This document shows positions 6,522 to 14,311 of a DNA stretch of 28,962 nt, piece by piece. The DNA is taken from the NCBI GenBank assembly GCA_964566075.1, contig CAZMHJ010000011.1:1-28962 (forward strand), written 5' to 3'. Below the pieces are notes generated by a model, which was given only the letters and a program-made list of their open reading frames with translations, searched no databases and was not told where the DNA came from. The stretch is from CAZMHJ01 sp964566075 (GTDB lineage: Bacteria > Patescibacteriota > Saccharimonadia > Saccharimonadales > CAIOMD01). How positions within the stretch are numbered: position 1 is the first letter of the stretch; every line of letters begins with the position of its first letter. The position numbers and the translations under genes were made by a program.

Positions 6522-7712
6522 ATGTCTGTGGAAAACAAAAACGAGTTTGCTGGTGGTTATATCCCCATGCCTCCCGAAAATCCACAGATCCAAGAGGCAT
6601 TTCTAAAACAGCAAAAAGCTGAACGTAAATTAAAGCGAAACAAGCGGCTAACACGTCTTGGCGCTGCTACTATTGCGCTTCTAAGCTTATCCCAACCTTT
6701 AAACTCGATAGACAGCATCGTTACAAGTATTAAGTATCCTGATTCAGCGTTGGAAGTTGAGCTTGTTGATGGCGCAAAAGATATGCCCGATGGCGGGCTC
6801 ATGTATATTGCGTTCCCGGGTGCTGGCCAGCAAAGTAGTAAAAATGCAGCCACCGAACTTTTTAACGCCGGCCAAGGTAAATTTAAAGTTGCTTATGTGA
6901 CGCTCCCCAACCAAGGTTTTACCATTGATGAATTAGCGCAAAAAACCGAAGCACTAATTGCAGAGACAGAGCCAAAAGAACTGGGAGTAGAAGGTGTAAG
7001 TATGGGCACAAAACTTGGATTTGCTACGCTTAGCGCCGTCCAAGACAACGCAAACAGAACCTATTACCGAAAAGTTATCGATGATTTACCGCTCGATTTT
7101 ACAAATATAGAACGGAAACTGCCCGAGGTTTCGTACTTTTTAGCGTTATCATCGCCAAGTGATCTTGATTCCGCCAAACAAGGTGAACTTATTCAAAGCA
7201 CCACATCGTTTCTTGAATCATTTAATGTTCCCGCAGGAATGCGACTCAAATTCGTATACTGCATGCTCAATAGCCAAGCAGATTTTTATGACACATTAAA
7301 TATACGAAACCCAATTGCATGGACGGCACATATATGGGACAGCATGCAAGAAACCTGGAACGACACACCACCGGCAATGGTGCGTGACCAGTTGCTTGTA
7401 TTGGCTTCGGGCACAAATCAGGCAGAACTTAAAAAAGTAGTATCACCGGGTATTACACAGTTTATTTATTACTACCCAGGCAAGGGTGATGACTCGGTTA
7501 TAGACGATAGCCAAGCATATCATCAGCTTGCTGTGGCGCTCGAAAAGCTAGAAGTTACCACCACTTACGAACCCACAGATTCTACCGAGCACGCCGATAC
7601 GGTGGCAGCGGCGTCAGCATTTGGACAATTATTTAAAGCAGAACAATTGACACTATCTGGTAATCAAATTTCTGTAGTTGTACCAAGCTCAAATATATTG
7701 ATTCAAAAGTAG
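6522..7712 (+). CDS. Membrane-anchored alpha/beta-hydrolase-like protein (396 aa)
   Basis: A likely serine hydrolase of the alpha/beta fold. Residues 1-44 are a polar, basic N-terminus (QKAERKLKRNKRLTR), followed by a short hydrophobic segment at about 46-60 that may act as an uncleaved anchor with the catalytic part outside. The strand MYIAFPGAGQ (94-103) resembles the oxyanion-loop region, and EGVSMGTKLG contains the nucleophile elbow GxSxG with S160. Candidate acid and base are D323 or D324 (YYPGKGDDS) and H357 (DSTEHADT), in the right order for a Ser-Asp-His triad. The substrate is unknown; esterase or lipase-like action is possible. The message appears leaderless. The gene sits between two GC-rich minus-strand genes but has ordinary codon use. 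Confidence 0.75.
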   Translation: MSVENKNEFAGGYIPMPPENPQIQEAFLKQQKAERKLKRNKRLTRLGAATIALLSLSQPLNSIDSIVTSIKYPDSALEVELVDGAKDMPDGGLMYIAFPGAGQQSSKNAATELFNAGQGKFKVAYVTLPNQGFTIDELAQKTEALIAETEPKELGVEGVSMGTKLGFATLSAVQDNANRTYYRKVIDDLPLDFTNIERKLPEVSYFLALSSPSDLDSAKQGELIQSTTSFLESFNVPAGMRLKFVYCMLNSQADFYDTLNIRNPIAWTAHIWDSMQETWNDTPPAMVRDQLLVLASGTNQAELKKVVSPGITQFIYYYPGKGDDSVIDDSQAYHQLAVALEKLEVTTTYEPTDSTEHADTVAAASAFGQLFKAEQLTLSGNQISVVVPSSNILIQK

Positions 7713-7714
7713 CA

Positions 7715-7754
7715 AGCCCGGGGCAAACAGAGGTAAATCTGTTCGCCCCGGGCT
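7715..7754. terminator. Two-tier GC-rich hairpin between convergent genes
   Basis: An outer perfect ten-pair stem AGCCCGGGGC (7715-7724) with GCCCCGGGCT (7745-7754) and an inner six-pair stem AACAGA (7726-7731) with TCTGTT (7738-7743) are separated by a single A-C mismatch. It starts two bases after the stop of the plus gene and six bases after the stop of the minus-strand GC-rich gene. Neither side has a T-run. Confidence 0.75.
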
Positions 7755-7760
7755 GGGGAG

Positions 7761-8288
7761 CTAGCGCTTCTTCTTGCTGCGTACGGGTGCGATCTGAGTA
7801 GCTGGAGCCGAAACCGTGAACGACTCTTCGGTCGTCGGCTGGATGCTGAGCTTGCTTAGGACGCGCTCGTCCTTGAGCAGCTCAGCGACCTTGACCTCTT
7901 CGACGATGCGGATGTACTTCCGACCACCGTAGATCTTCTTGAGTTCGGCCACGATGGTCCTTGTTTGCTCTGCGGTGAGCTTGCCAAAGCTCGGTGCCGA
8001 CGCGATGCGCTTGATGACACCAGTCCGCAGAAATGCCGTTCTTGGCGCCTCAGCACTAGTGATCTCACTCCAGCGCTTCAGGCTGAACTCCTTGATGTTG
8101 GCCAGAAGAACTGCCTTGCGAGCAGCACGTTCGTCTGCTCGTGACTTGCGAGCTTGCTTGAGTGCTTCGACCTCTTTCTTGTGGTCTCGCTCGTCGGCTG
8201 CTTCTTCTTCCACGAGTCGAAGGTATTCCTCTGTCGCAGCATTGAGTGCCACAACGTCGGGGATGACAGTTTTTGGCGTACGGGCCAT
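7761..8288 (-). CDS. GC-rich, highly charged hypothetical protein (175 aa), foreign codon usage
   Basis: I do not recognise a family. Residues about 15-62 are a charged helix likely to form a coiled coil (LRLVEEEAADERDHKKEVEA), then comes a mixed globular part (residues 65-150, with LKKIYGGRKYIRIVEEVKV) and a basic tail ending RSKKKR. No signal peptide is visible. The tail and charge suggest nucleic-acid binding, but nothing proves it. GGAGG lies seven bases before the ATG. Codon use is clearly foreign: all eleven Ile codons are ATC and nearly all Lys codons are AAG, with GC well above the neighbours. Together with the gene at 6029 it brackets the hydrolase gene. Confidence 0.78.
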   Translation of the reverse strand: MARTPKTVIPDVVALNAATEEYLRLVEEEAADERDHKKEVEALKQARKSRADERAARKAVLLANIKEFSLKRWSEITSAEAPRTAFLRTGVIKRIASAPSFGKLTAEQTRTIVAELKKIYGGRKYIRIVEEVKVAELLKDERVLSKLSIQPTTEESFTVSAPATQIAPVRSKKKR

Positions 8289-8333
8289 GGTTCCTCCAAA
8301 GGCAATAGGTACAAGCGTATGCTAGCTTTGCAA

Positions 8334-8342
8334 ATTATAGCA
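8334..8342 (-). promoter_or_regulatory. Extended -10 promoter of the gene at 7761-8288
   Basis: On the minus strand TGCTATAAT is a perfect extended -10 (TATAAT at 8339-8334). RNA would start near 8327, leaving a leader of nearly 40 bases with the GGAGG site. Confidence 0.6.
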
Positions 8343-8367
8343 TTTTATTGCAAAAGATATAAATTTG

Positions 8368-10638
8368 TTATTTCGTTTTAGGGTGTATGCGGTGAAACAC
8401 GTCAATCGCAAACCATACCAGCCACACTGCGTAAAGGAGGATTTGTATGCGCTGAATCGCGTAGCCTGCAGTCATAAATAGCTGGCCAATCACAAATCCA
8501 ACAGTTACGAGCAGGGCCATCGATGTCACAAGTATGCCACGCCATGACTTAAATGTATGCCCAAAGGCGATAAACCAGGCAATGATGGCAGCAGTGTAGG
8601 TGGCGGTATTTACAAAGCTTGCAATCCCGTGCGTTACGAGCACAGGATCTTTTATCATAGCCAATGTAATATGTGTCGTTGGCGTAAAGCTATCGGGTAA
8701 ATCGACAATTGCCGCTAATAGACTTGCAGTGCCACTTATGGCGAGTAGTAGTGTTGCCAGTGACAGCGCTTTTGGTAGCTGCTTACGATAGCCTATAAAA
8801 ATATAGCCAAATAGACTCATAGTAATTGCGCTCGAAACGTAATCAAGCCAATTAAATAGCCAATCGTAAGGCTGCGCGTTACTTGATAACAGGCTCACCA
8901 ACCCATTAAAGGCATGCGCAGGATTAACGATAATTGCAAGCGGCCAAGAGGCGTATCCAATAGCTGCAATCACTACCAAGGCAAGAAGCACATTCTTGTG
9001 AGGGGCAGGATTCTTAGTTTTGACAGCCATAAGGCTATTAAGCGCCAAGCCAATGGGAACAAGCTTAGCGATAGGGCCAAAATAGACCAAATAGGTGGGT
9101 TCCCACGACGGTTCAAACTTCCCCTTGAATTGCTCGAGCCCACTAAATGAATAATATCTACCGCCAAGGCGCTTAATGACACTTAACAGTCGTTCTGGGG
9201 TTGAATCGGCATTTTCTTCGAGCTTAGACAGGGGGGCAAGGCCAAGATTGAGTGTTTTTGCACCTTGTTCATGTAAGGATTTCAAGGTTTCTAAAAATAA
9301 AAAGTGCATGGCCACATTTGATAAGCCACCAACAAAACGCATGTGGTCGATACTTAAGTGTCCCGCAAAATAGGTCGGAATAAAGTTAATGTAGGCAACG
9401 GGCTCGTTGTCTTTATAAAGCACCGCGCATTCGCAGCTTGCAAGATATGCCTCGTCGAAATAGCCCATCGCAAACTGATACTCTCGGCGATCATTGGCAA
9501 GCCAGGCATCAGAAATAGTCTTTAGTGTTGCAATCTTGCCTTTGCTGAGCCCACTTTGCCAAAACTCAACATGCATAGCTTCTTTTGCTGCCTTGTTACG
9601 AATATAGCGAAAATGCTTGTTTGTGGTGATGGATTGAAATGCCGAAATATCAACTCGTGCCTCTGAACCAATGTAAAGCTTCTCAGCTCCACGTTTCTCC
9701 CAAGCCTTTGTCTCAGCCTTGTCAGCATGCAATATGGCCAAGTCCCAACCATTCAATCGGGCTTCGTTTTGAAAAGTTTTCCTAAGACCACTAAAGTCTT
9801 TTGGGTTGCCAGTACATCCATCGAGTATGATTGCAACGCCTTTTTTCACACCGTATACAACAAATGAATCTTTATAGAAAAAGTAATGTTTATTTTCGGG
9901 TGGCCATAGTTTAAAGAAATCTTCACTTGAGACACTATACATTTGAGTAATGCAACGAGCTTCAGCAAGCGCGCCACTACTACTTTTGTTGCGCAGACTT
10001 ATTGGTCGAAAAATTCCATATAATATGGCTGCCAAGGCTACATAAAAGAGGACACGCAGTAAGTCAACCAAAAAAAGACCCTCGCGTTCTGCTTGTAGGT
10101 TTGCAGGAATCGGTTTTCCAGTCAGCGCATCAATGGTAACCCTAAATGACTGATTCGATGATATATGTACCCCAAATTCACGTTGGTCGATAACCAAAAA
10201 TGCGACCGATGCGAGAAGCATAACAGTAAATAAGGTACCTAGTGTCATCAAAAGCACACGGCGTGTGCTGGCATAATCGGTCTTAACGACATATTGATGA
10301 CGTCCGTAAATAACAAGCGCCAGCACTAGAGCATAAATGACTAGCTGGCCAGGGTTTCGGTGATGTAGTAGCTCAAAACCGGTTAAAAGCCCTAATGAAG
10401 CAGCTGCGAGCAGGAATGCAGTGTATTTTTGTCGCGCCAATTGCCCGGCAATGTAGAGCAGCGCAATGCCCAGAAGTACAGCCGCAAAATGCGATATGCT
10501 ATCTGGGTCAAAAGGGAGCCAGTTCTCAACTGGACCAGGTAAGTGTTTGAATGGAACGCTAAAAATTGCTATGAGCCCTGCAAGTCTCAATAGCCAGGCT
10601 AATATACGCGCTTGGCTCAGCCATTTAATAATGGTCAT
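8368..10638 (-). CDS. Multi-domain membrane protein with central DUF2156 (MprF-type) domain (756 aa)
   Basis: Likely an aminoacyl-lipid synthase or related acyltransferase. Residues 12-212 hold about six membrane helices. Residues about 225-525 match the DUF2156 domain, the GNAT-fold catalytic part of MprF/lysyl-phosphatidylglycerol synthases that moves an amino acid from aminoacyl-tRNA to lipid; visible hallmarks are FLFLETLKSLHEQGAKTLNL, RLGGRYYSFSGLEQFKGKF and WEPTYLVYFGP. Residues about 548-750 hold a second set of roughly six helices resembling DUF998-type bundles. Classical MprF ends with DUF2156, so a C-terminal membrane half is unusual. The likely effect is altered surface charge or cationic peptide resistance, which is inference. 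TATACT lies seven bases before the ATG, so the message is probably leaderless. Confidence 0.8.
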   Translation of the reverse strand: MTIIKWLSQARILAWLLRLAGLIAIFSVPFKHLPGPVENWLPFDPDSISHFAAVLLGIALLYIAGQLARQKYTAFLLAAASLGLLTGFELLHHRNPGQLVIYALVLALVIYGRHQYVVKTDYASTRRVLLMTLGTLFTVMLLASVAFLVIDQREFGVHISSNQSFRVTIDALTGKPIPANLQAEREGLFLVDLLRVLFYVALAAILYGIFRPISLRNKSSSGALAEARCITQMYSVSSEDFFKLWPPENKHYFFYKDSFVVYGVKKGVAIILDGCTGNPKDFSGLRKTFQNEARLNGWDLAILHADKAETKAWEKRGAEKLYIGSEARVDISAFQSITTNKHFRYIRNKAAKEAMHVEFWQSGLSKGKIATLKTISDAWLANDRREYQFAMGYFDEAYLASCECAVLYKDNEPVAYINFIPTYFAGHLSIDHMRFVGGLSNVAMHFLFLETLKSLHEQGAKTLNLGLAPLSKLEENADSTPERLLSVIKRLGGRYYSFSGLEQFKGKFEPSWEPTYLVYFGPIAKLVPIGLALNSLMAVKTKNPAPHKNVLLALVVIAAIGYASWPLAIIVNPAHAFNGLVSLLSSNAQPYDWLFNWLDYVSSAITMSLFGYIFIGYRKQLPKALSLATLLLAISGTASLLAAIVDLPDSFTPTTHITLAMIKDPVLVTHGIASFVNTATYTAAIIAWFIAFGHTFKSWRGILVTSMALLVTVGFVIGQLFMTAGYAIQRIQILLYAVWLVWFAIDVFHRIHPKTK

Positions 10639-10642
10639 TACC

Positions 10643-10676
10643 TCTAGTATAAAGCTACTGCTATCGCTATACTAGA
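10643..10676. promoter_or_regulatory. Divergent -10 elements arranged as a perfect inverted repeat
   Basis: TCTAGTATA (10643-10651) and TATACTAGA (10668-10676) are a nine-base perfect inverted repeat spaced by 16 bases. Each arm contains TATACT on its own strand, serving as -10 for the minus gene (ATG at 10638) and the plus gene (ATG at 10699). The plus gene additionally has AAGGAG at 10688-10693. Confidence 0.6.
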
Positions 10677-10698
10677 TGCTAGTAAATAAGGAGTATTC

Positions 10699-11112
10699 AT
10701 GCGAGGACCAATTGATTATATTGTTGTTGGTTTTGAAGGCAATAACTTTGATGGCAGTGTGCTAGCAGCACTAGCCGATGCAATCGACAAAGGCATCATT
10801 GCCCTAGTAGCCCTATCAGTAATTGCAAAAGACGCAGAAGGCACTGTTTCTACGCTTGATATTGCACAAACTGGGGATCAGTTTGCCGTAGAGTTCGCTC
10901 AAAAATATCAGCCAAGTGGTGACTTAGTAACAAGCGATGATATCGACGAAGTTGCTGACTTGCTCGAAAACAACACTGCGGCTGGTCTGCTTGTTGTTGA
11001 GCAACTTTGGGCAAAGCCACTTAAAAAAGCGTTAATTGATGCAAATGGTGTGCTCGTTGCAGAAGGCCGTATTCACCCAGAAGCAGCAGCAGAACTAGAA
11101 GGAGACAACTAA
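10699..11112 (+). CDS. DUF6325/DUF1269-like protein (137 aa)
   Basis: A small soluble acidic protein of the family often annotated DUF6325 (DUF1269-like). The hallmark start RGPIDYIVVGFEGNNFDG is followed by a helix-strand pattern, ADAIDKGIIALVALSVIAKD, then LLVVEQLWAKPLKKALIDANG and a conserved end, GRIHPEAAAELE. The function of the family is unknown. In Actinobacteria such genes typically stand directly before a short SHOCT-domain gene, and the same arrangement is found here: the next gene starts one base after this stop and its ribosome binding site lies in the last codons. That pairing suggests a complex or shared localisation. AAGGAG fixes the start. Confidence 0.82.
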   Translation: MRGPIDYIVVGFEGNNFDGSVLAALADAIDKGIIALVALSVIAKDAEGTVSTLDIAQTGDQFAVEFAQKYQPSGDLVTSDDIDEVADLLENNTAAGLLVVEQLWAKPLKKALIDANGVLVAEGRIHPEAAAELEGDN

Positions 11113-11113
11113 T

Positions 11114-11386
11114 ATGCCAGGTTTACTAAGAGGAATGGCTCGTACGGCAGTTATTGCAGGTACGGCAACCGCAGTTTCAAACAATGTCAGTCGTCGCCAA
11201 GCACAGCGTTGGAACGCTCAAGCAGAAGAACAGTATGCCCAACAGGCACCAGTGCAATCAGCGCCAGTTGCAGAAGATACTAACTCGCAAATCGCTGAGC
11301 TACAACAGCTTGCTCAACTAAAAGAACAAGGTATTCTTACCCAAGAAGAGTTTGACGCAAAGAAAAAGCAAATTTTAGGTCTGTAA
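11114..11386 (+). CDS. Short SHOCT-domain protein (90 aa)
   Basis: A 90-residue protein with a basic, weakly hydrophobic N-terminus (LLRGMARTAVIAGTATAVSN), a Gln/Ala-rich linker (residues 30-57) and a C-terminal SHOCT motif: IAELQQLAQLKEQGILTQEE followed by FDAKKKQILGL. SHOCT is a short helical oligomerisation module found at the ends of many bacterial proteins. The N-terminal stretch may insert into or lie along the membrane. The gene is translated from AAGGAG located in the end of the DUF6325 gene and is followed by a strong terminator, so the two genes form a closed operon. The function is unknown. Confidence 0.85.
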   Translation: MPGLLRGMARTAVIAGTATAVSNNVSRRQAQRWNAQAEEQYAQQAPVQSAPVAEDTNSQIAELQQLAQLKEQGILTQEEFDAKKKQILGL

Positions 11387-11410
11387 GTCAAATACGCTTC
11401 GTTAGTCAAT

Positions 11411-11438
11411 AAAACCTGCACAAATGTGCAGGTTTTTT
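11411..11438 (+). terminator. Intrinsic terminator of the DUF6325-SHOCT operon
   Basis: ACCTGCAC (11414-11421) pairs with GTGCAGGT (11426-11433) around AAAT, with an A-run before and a T-run after. Confidence 0.92.
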
Positions 11439-11511
11439 GTAACAAATAAATATGAGTACTGTTATATAAGGTGAATATGTAAATAAAAAGATAGCGGTAG
11501 TGCTTAAATTT

Positions 11512-11520
11512 TGCTACTAT
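11512..11520 (+). promoter_or_regulatory. Possible promoter of the redox operon
   Basis: TGCTACTAT (TGn at 11512, TACTAT at 11515-11520) is a plausible extended -10 about 34 bases before the ATG at 11555. No -35 is evident and the ribosome binding site is weak (AAAGAGA). The rest of the 168-base spacer is AT-rich without other clear signals. Confidence 0.35.
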
Positions 11521-11554
11521 TCAGTAAAGTACTAAAAAGAGATGTTTACAACAT

Positions 11555-12964
11555 ATGCAACCGAGTGGCGACAGACCTGTCGTAATTAGTTTTAGAATTC
11601 AGCATTTACTAGGGTGGGGAATAACCATCTTTTTGTGCTTTGTGCCTGTAATTCTATACTTTAATGCGCATCCAATCGATCAAATTCATGGTTTTGCACC
11701 GTGGATGCTTACGTTTGGCCGGCTAACTGGATTGGTTGGCATGGTAATGTATGCCCTTAACCTAATTTATGCAACGCGCTTGCGTTTTTTAGAATTCTGG
11801 TTTGGTGGACTTAACAGAGTATATATAGCCCACCACCTACTCGGTGGCTTTGCGCTCATTATGTTAGCATTTCACCCTATGCTGCTTGCAGTGCGTTATG
11901 TAACTTCATCACTTACACAAGCTGCGCTACTGTTAATACCCAACGGTTTAACACCTGTTAACGCATTATGGCTTCGAACATCTGATTTTCATTCGGCCGT
12001 ACTCATACAATGGGGTATCTTTTTAGGTATCGTCGCATTTTGGGGTATGGTTGTACTACTTCTTATAACTTTCTTTATTAAGATTCCATACAACGTCTGG
12101 CTGTTTACGCATCGTTTTTTGGGCTTTGCATTTTTTTTGGCTGGGCTACACGTTATTATTTTGTCAAGCAACGCATCATCATCAACACCACTTAAAATAT
12201 ATGTTCTAGTGATGTCCTTGTTAGGTATTGTGGCGTTTATTTACCGGTCAGTCGTTGGCAAAATCTTGATTCGTAAATACAAGTACCAAATTACAGGGGT
12301 TGAAGTAGCAGGCGGCGGTGTAACGCATCTAACGATGATGCCGGTTGATATGCCGATGTCATACAAAGCCGGCCAATTCGTATTTATCCGTATCTTGGAT
12401 GCACCCGCACAAACTGGTGTCAATAAAGAACGGCATCCATTTACGATTTCTTCTAACCCATCTGACAATTCTCTGAGACTAAGTATTAAGGGTCTGGGTG
12501 ACTACACAAATCAACTTTCAAAAGTCCAGGTAGGAGCAACGGCTGAGGTCGAGGGTGCCTATGGTAAATTCACTTACTCAAACTATAAAAATAAAAATCA
12601 AATTTGGGTGGCAGGCGGCATTGGTATCACTCCATTCTTGTCTATGGCCAAAGATTTACCGAATACTGACTATAAGATTGATCTGTATTATTCGGTTAAA
12701 ACTGCAAGCGAGTTGCTTGATTGGCGTGCCTTAAACGAAATGGCGGTGTTTAAAAAACCAGACTTTAAAATTTACCCTTTTGTAGCCGACCAGCAAGAAG
12801 GGTACCTTGGTGTAGACTATATAGAACAGCACAGCGGTTCACTAAAAGATAAGGATATCTTTATCTGTGGGCCGCCACCGATGATGGCCTCACTGAGAAA
12901 GCAGTTTAAAGACAAAAGTGTACCTGGTACGAGTATTCACACTGAAGAATTTGGGATGTCATAG
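11555..12964 (+). CDS. Ferric-reductase-like flavocytochrome (469 aa)
   Basis: A membrane oxidoreductase of the FRE/NOX type, expected to move electrons from cytoplasmic NAD(P)H through FAD to two membrane hemes and out. About six helices span residues 16-235. Candidate heme ligands are paired across helices: H93 or H94 and H107 on one, H186 (FTHRFLG) and H199 (GLHVI) on the other. The FAD-binding domain shows YKAGQFVFIRI and RHPFTISS (293-300); the nucleotide-binding domain shows GGIGITP (354-360) and CGPPPMM (438-444). Length and order are typical. It is the first of six closely spaced genes whose other products are secreted or anchored and include putative heme domains, so it is likely their electron source. 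Ferric iron, oxygen or another acceptor cannot be told apart from sequence. Confidence 0.88.
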   Translation: MQPSGDRPVVISFRIQHLLGWGITIFLCFVPVILYFNAHPIDQIHGFAPWMLTFGRLTGLVGMVMYALNLIYATRLRFLEFWFGGLNRVYIAHHLLGGFALIMLAFHPMLLAVRYVTSSLTQAALLLIPNGLTPVNALWLRTSDFHSAVLIQWGIFLGIVAFWGMVVLLLITFFIKIPYNVWLFTHRFLGFAFFLAGLHVIILSSNASSSTPLKIYVLVMSLLGIVAFIYRSVVGKILIRKYKYQITGVEVAGGGVTHLTMMPVDMPMSYKAGQFVFIRILDAPAQTGVNKERHPFTISSNPSDNSLRLSIKGLGDYTNQLSKVQVGATAEVEGAYGKFTYSNYKNKNQIWVAGGIGITPFLSMAKDLPNTDYKIDLYYSVKTASELLDWRALNEMAVFKKPDFKIYPFVADQQEGYLGVDYIEQHSGSLKDKDIFICGPPPMMASLRKQFKDKSVPGTSIHTEEFGMS

Positions 12965-12984
12965 ATGATAAGGAATGATACATA

Positions 12985-13773
12985 ATGTGGTTGCGTAGAT
13001 TAGTTGGAATAATGATGATTCTTGCATTCATTGTAATGAACGGTATTACAGTGTGGGGACTCGCCGCACCAAAGAAAGTTGAAGTTGCAGCAATAGATAC
13101 ATCTGATGCGACCAAAGCAACCGTAGCTGCACCTGTGATTGATTTTACCCTAAATCCTATTAGTGTTCCTCTTGGGTCTTCAAGCGCTTTTAAGTGGTCT
13201 GCAACTGGTAATCCAACATGTACTGCGTCAAGTACGTTACCGGGGCCGTGGACGGGTGAAAAAACCCAATATGGTGCAGAAAGCACTGGTAGACTTTCTA
13301 AAGAAGGTACGTTTGAGTACGTATTAACCTGCAAAAACGATGGTGGTACTACCACGGCAAAGCAAAGCATAACGGTTTCTAAAACTGCTGTTGCCTCTAA
13401 TGGGAGTGCAACAAAAGCAGCGACATCATCAACAGCAAGTGGAACGGCCAAAACATATTGTAATAACAGGTCGCCATGTTATGGACGTGCAGATGTGGCA
13501 GCACATAATAGTGCTGGAAATTGTTGGGGGTGGAATCGAGACGAAGTATTTAATATAACTAAGCTTGATAAAGGCTATCACGTATCAAAAAGTGGTATTA
13601 GTTCTATTGAAGTAAGTGGTGTCTGCGGAACAGATTTAGCTGCATCACTTGCGGGATCAGTTTCTGCTGGTGGGCAAACCAGGAATCATCTAACGGTCAC
13701 TAAAATGAATGCGAGTGCTACAGTATCACTATCATCACCATACTGGGTCGGCTATTTTGACAGTAGTAAGTAA
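12985..13773 (+). CDS. Secreted protein: one Ig-like domain plus cytochrome b5-like domain (262 aa)
   Basis: Residues 4-27 form a signal or anchor helix. Residues 50-133 are an Ig-like module with paired cysteines C79 and C116 (NPTCTAS ... YVLTCKN). After a Ser/Thr/Ala linker comes residues 158-258, which I align to cytochrome b5: ADVAAHNSAGNCWGW matches the usual V..HN..DCW, VFNITKLDKGYH the VYD(V/I)T.F...H, and SGVCGTDLAASLAG the G.DAT..F. Candidate heme-iron ligands are H199 and H235; C159/C165 and C180/C214 may form disulfides. The same domain ends the 827-residue protein two genes on. It lies 20 bases after the flavocytochrome gene with a weak AAGGAA site. Heme binding is inference from the alignment by eye. 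Confidence 0.7.
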   Translation: MWLRRLVGIMMILAFIVMNGITVWGLAAPKKVEVAAIDTSDATKATVAAPVIDFTLNPISVPLGSSSAFKWSATGNPTCTASSTLPGPWTGEKTQYGAESTGRLSKEGTFEYVLTCKNDGGTTTAKQSITVSKTAVASNGSATKAATSSTASGTAKTYCNNRSPCYGRADVAAHNSAGNCWGWNRDEVFNITKLDKGYHVSKSGISSIEVSGVCGTDLAASLAGSVSAGGQTRNHLTVTKMNASATVSLSSPYWVGYFDSSK

Positions 13774-13776
13774 ATT

Positions 13777-14292
13777 ATGAAAAGCAAACAACCACTTTTT
13801 TCGACAACCAATAAACAACAACTTGTGAGTTTACTTCTTGTTGCTATAGCTCTCGTTAGTTTTACGGCCAGCTTTTACCTTTACCAGGCAAGTAAACCAA
13901 AAGTATATGAGTATGGTATATACCAACCCGGTACTCCTGTACAAACAAGCCAAGCCAATGTAATTATCAACACCATACATACCGAAAAGGGCAGTGGTAG
14001 CTTAGTAGCGCCACAAGGCCAAACGTATTTACTACTGAATGTGACGTTTAAAAACACATCAGACAAGACGATTAGTGTTATGCCTTCAACCCAAACGTAT
14101 ATAAAAACCGCTGACGGTACGGTATATTACATGACACCACTGTTATTAGAACATCCATTTCGGGCGGGCGATTTGAAGCCGGGTGATATGATTACCGGAG
14201 AAGTAAGTTATCTTGTACCAGAAAATACTTCATATACAATGTATATAGATAGTATTTGGAGCGGGGGAGTGGTATCGGTGCGATTAACGTAA
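13777..14292 (+). CDS. Anchored DUF4352-type Ig-like protein (171 aa)
   Basis: One N-terminal membrane helix (residues about 15-36, LVSLLLVAIALVSFTASFYL) is followed by an extracytoplasmic beta domain like DUF4352: TYLLLNVTFKNTSDKTISV, then YIKTADGTVYYM and GDMITGEVSYLVPENTSY, the pattern of an Ig-like sandwich found in many exported bacterial lipoproteins and anchored proteins. Unlike its two relatives in this operon it lacks the LGSS segment after the membrane helix. It starts three bases after the preceding stop, so it is translationally linked to the heme-domain protein. DUF4352 domains have no defined chemistry; a role in assembling or presenting the surface complex is inferred from position. 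Confidence 0.75.
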   Translation: MKSKQPLFSTTNKQQLVSLLLVAIALVSFTASFYLYQASKPKVYEYGIYQPGTPVQTSQANVIINTIHTEKGSGSLVAPQGQTYLLLNVTFKNTSDKTISVMPSTQTYIKTADGTVYYMTPLLLEHPFRAGDLKPGDMITGEVSYLVPENTSYTMYIDSIWSGGVVSVRLT

Positions 14293-14311
14293 ACCGATTA
14301 AGTGAGGGTAT

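Noticed and set aside
8312..8320. TAGCATACG, also at 18482-18490, as a recurrent -10 variant
   Set aside because: A better extended -10 (TGCTATAAT) lies upstream of the first, and the second overlaps a palindrome next to TATGCT; the spacing to the starts is inconsistent.
12906..13451. A 181-codon minus-strand frame across the junction of the flavocytochrome and heme-domain genes
   Set aside because: It opposes two well-supported genes and has no family signal; its composition mirrors the Thr/Ala-rich sense codons.
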